Below are positions 6,192 through 7,646 of a stretch of DNA of 7,646 nucleotides, one piece after another. The stretch is from Pseudomonadota bacterium. GTDB taxonomy: Bacteria > Desulfobacterota > JAPLJL01. Every line of letters begins with the position of its first letter. Within the stretch, counting starts at the first letter, position 1. A program made the translations under genes and the position numbers. The notes below the pieces were generated by a model. The model searched no databases, was not told the DNA's origin, and saw nothing but the letters and a program-made list of their open reading frames with translations. The stretch spans positions 1 to 7,646 of the forward strand of contig JAPLJL010000108.1 in the NCBI GenBank assembly GCA_026388615.1, in the 5' to 3' direction.

Positions 6192-6222
6192 CCTGGCCGA
6201 CGCAAGCGTCAGCTCGGGCAGG
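6192..6222. repeat. Imperfect GC-rich hairpin, possible dispersed-repeat relic
   Basis: Core GACGC-AA-GCGTC (6199-6210) with imperfect outer pairing (CCTG at 6192-6195 with CAGG at 6219-6222). It starts about 20 nt beyond the stop of the ferredoxin-like gene. No T-run follows, so a terminator role is doubtful; it may be an eroded palindromic repeat. Confidence 0.4.
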
Positions 6223-6242
6223 CGAAACTCGAAACTAGGTGC

Positions 6243-6995
6243 TTAAAGTTTCAGTCCCCGGCAGGTGAAGCAGACCTTGAAATGATCCGGGGGCAGGTTG
6301 ACCTTCTGGCGAATGATCTCGAGCTGTTCCACCGGAGCGAAGTAATTCCCGCAGGCCGGGCAGACCGCCAGCTTGAACTCCCGATCCCAGATCTTGCGGA
6401 CCCCGTTTTCCTCGGTCATTTTGATGCATTGGGTGGGACAGGCGAAGGCGCAGGCCCCGCAGCCGATGCAGTCCTTCGAGTTTTCCAGGAAGGGCGTCCC
6501 GACCTTCCGGTTCGGCCCCCGGCTGATAAAACCGATGGCGTTGGCCCCGACCACCTGGTTGCAGATATTCACGCAGAGACCGCAAAGGATACAGCGTTCC
6601 TTGGTATCGCCCTGCGGATAGCGGGATTTTTCCAAACCGGCTTCCCGGGCCATGTCCCGAATGACTTTTACTTCCGGGCAACGGGCCATCAGCAGTTCGA
6701 GCACCAGCCGCCGCGCCCGGAGCGCGCGCTCCGACTGGGTCAGGATTTCCAGCCCTTCTTCGCGAAGCGGGTAATTGCAGGCGGTGACCATCCGGGACCG
6801 TTTGCCCCGTTTGAGCTCGACCGTGCAGACCCGGCAGGCCCCGTAGGGCTCGACCGCCGGATGATGGCAGAGCGTGGGAATGGAGATTCCGAGTGTCCGA
6901 GCCGCCCGGAGAATCGTGGTCTCGGGTTTAACCCGGGTTTCCTGCCCGTCGATTAAAACCTTGATCTCGCTCGCGGTGGTTGCCTGATGACTCAT
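6243..6995 (-). CDS. HoxU/NuoG-like 2Fe-2S and 2x4Fe-4S electron-transfer subunit
   Basis: 250 aa, ATG at 6995 with GGCGG 5 nt upstream, 10 bp after the NuoF-like stop, so co-transcribed. N-terminal [2Fe-2S] plant-type ferredoxin domain (about 10-80) with C43, C54, C57 and C73; then a helical link; then two 4Fe-4S motifs, C135/138/141/145 and C176/179/182/186. It resembles HoxU and the NuoG N-terminus, which carry electrons between the flavoprotein and a catalytic subunit. Odd: the His-Cys3 cluster site normally between these parts is missing (only C106 remains, while the adjoining 'RDMAREAGLEKSRYP' is kept). The C-terminus adds CPAC (212-215) and CFTC (242-245), a rubredoxin- or zinc-ribbon-like pair not found in HoxU. 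Likely cytoplasmic. The catalytic partner is not in the window; hydrogenase, formate dehydrogenase or a bifurcating complex are all possible. Confidence 0.87.
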   Translation of the reverse strand: MSHQATTASEIKVLIDGQETRVKPETTILRAARTLGISIPTLCHHPAVEPYGACRVCTVELKRGKRSRMVTACNYPLREEGLEILTQSERALRARRLVLELLMARCPEVKVIRDMAREAGLEKSRYPQGDTKERCILCGLCVNICNQVVGANAIGFISRGPNRKVGTPFLENSKDCIGCGACAFACPTQCIKMTEENGVRKIWDREFKLAVCPACGNYFAPVEQLEIIRQKVNLPPDHFKVCFTCRGLKL

Positions 6996-7005
6996 TTTTT
7001 CCGCC

Positions 7006-7646
7006 TTAACTCTGTTTCACGGAACCGAATTTGCAGACTTCGTAACAGATCCCGCACTTGATGCATTTCTTGAGATCGATCTTATGCGGCTTCTTCTTCG
7101 CGCCCTTGATCGCCCCGCTCGAGCAGTTCTTGAGACAAACCCCGCAGCCGATGCATTTCTGGGGATCGATCGAGTAGGTTACCAGCGCCTTGCAGACCCC
7201 GGCCGGGCATTTATGGTCGCGGATATGGGCGTCATATTCATTCCGGAAATACTTGATCGTGCTCATGACCGGGTTGGGAGAGGTGCCGCCCAGGGCGCAG
7301 AGGGCCGCGTCCATGATGCCCCCCGACATCTCCTCGAGCTGCTCCACGTCGCCTTCCTGGCCCGTCCCCTCGGTGATCCGGTTGAGGATGGCCAGCATCT
7401 GCCTGATCCCTTCCCGGCAGGGGGTGCACTTCCCGCAGGACTCGTCCTTCAGGAAATTCAGGAAATAGCGGGCCACGTCCACCATGCAGGTGTCCTCGTC
7501 CATCACGATCATCCCGCCCGAACCCATCATCGAACCGACTTCACTTAATCGGTCGAAGTCCACCGGCAGATCCAGAAGCGACTCGGGCAGGCAGCCTCCG
7601 GAGGGCCCGCCGGTCTGGACGGCCTTGAATTTCCGGCCGTTGGGAA
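7006..7646 (-). CDS. nuoF: NuoF/HndC-like NADH-binding flavoprotein subunit, C-terminal part (N-terminus beyond right edge)
   Basis: 212 residues are visible and the frame is open through the right edge, so the N-terminal FMN/NADH Rossmann part is missing. The visible part begins in AVQTGGPSGGCLP (residues 8-20), then GSGGMIVMDED, the N3 4Fe-4S cluster motif ESCGKCTPCREG (C70, C73, C76 and C116), KCPAGVC (146-151) and two ferredoxin-type 4Fe-4S motifs (C164/167/170/174 and C194/197/200/204). The C-terminal double cluster is typical of NuoF-like subunits of NAD(P)-linked hydrogenases and formate dehydrogenases (HndC, HydB) rather than respiratory complex I. It oxidises NAD(P)H, or reduces NAD(P)+, through FMN and passes electrons to Fe-S partners; here the next gene supplies one. 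The first inserted motif ends CSSG instead of the common CP. The apparent GTG start at 7563 lies inside the conserved domain and is not the true start. Confidence 0.93.
   Translation of the reverse strand, partial: PNGRKFKAVQTGGPSGGCLPESLLDLPVDFDRLSEVGSMMGSGGMIVMDEDTCMVDVARYFLNFLKDESCGKCTPCREGIRQMLAILNRITEGTGQEGDVEQLEEMSGGIMDAALCALGGTSPNPVMSTIKYFRNEYDAHIRDHKCPAGVCKALVTYSIDPQKCIGCGVCLKNCSSGAIKGAKKKPHKIDLKKCIKCGICYEVCKFGSVKQS

Larger units (their letters stand above)
5921..6242. other. Repeat-rich intergenic region upstream of the DUF523 gene
   Basis: This 322-bp gap holds no convincing coding frame. From right to left it contains an imperfect hairpin (6192-6222), an AT-rich segment, a 58-bp paired-hairpin element (6091-6148) whose right half can act as a terminator for the redox operon, a weak promoter-like pair (6023-6052), a 7-bp tandem run (5964-6005) and an 8-bp tandem run (5927-5961). 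The base composition is clearly AT-richer than the genes. Confidence 0.65.

Noticed and set aside
7006..7563. NuoF-like protein starting at GTG 7563
   Set aside because: The frame continues upstream through the conserved AVQTGGPSGG region to the window edge, so the gene is simply cut.

Overview
The window is bacterial chromosomal DNA, moderately GC-rich in the genes and AT-richer between them. All six supported genes lie on the minus strand; long plus-strand frames over the genes look like antisense shadows. Gene content (anaerobe-type NADH/Fe-S diaphorase, DUF4388 signalling protein, phoH-pgpH order) and the abundance of short palindromic and tandem repeats suggest an uncultured anaerobe of Deltaproteobacteria/Desulfobacterota type or a neighbouring phylum. 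This placement is inferred from gene families only and is weak.

In transcription order (right to left): (1) 7646-6243, the end of a redox operon: the C-terminal part of a NuoF/HndC-like NADH-oxidising flavoprotein subunit with two extra 4Fe-4S clusters, then a HoxU/NuoG-like ferredoxin subunit. Together they form a diaphorase module that passes electrons between NAD(P)H and a catalytic partner (hydrogenase, formate dehydrogenase or similar) probably encoded beyond the right edge. (2) 6242-5921, a non-coding stretch packed with a dispersed-repeat-like hairpin, a 58-bp element made of two inverted hairpins, a run of six 7-bp units and four 8-bp tandem units that end 6 bp from the next start codon. 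(3) 5920-5486, a DUF523 (TudS-like) Fe-S protein. (4) 5485-5227, a second non-coding stretch with a nested palindromic element and a 9-bp inverted repeat.

(5) 5226-1, an apparent operon. It starts with a secreted/membrane TPR protein carrying a six-cysteine zinc-finger-like motif. This is followed, with a 1-nt TAATG overlap, by a DUF4388 membrane protein, then after 112 bp by phoH, and with a 77-nt overlap by pgpH (7TM-HD c-di-AMP phosphodiesterase family), which runs off the left edge. The phoH-pgpH pair normally continues into ybeY and links RNA/ribosome quality control with c-di-AMP turnover. The two upstream genes are uncharacterised and are the most interesting protein-coding part: an envelope-associated pair that looks translationally coupled and precedes phoH-pgpH.

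No tRNA, rRNA, CRISPR, phage or transposase gene was seen. I did not find a clearly new defence or mobile system; the novelty lies in the TPR/zinc-finger + DUF4388 pair, the modified HoxU-like subunit, and the repeat-rich intergenic regions around the DUF523 gene.
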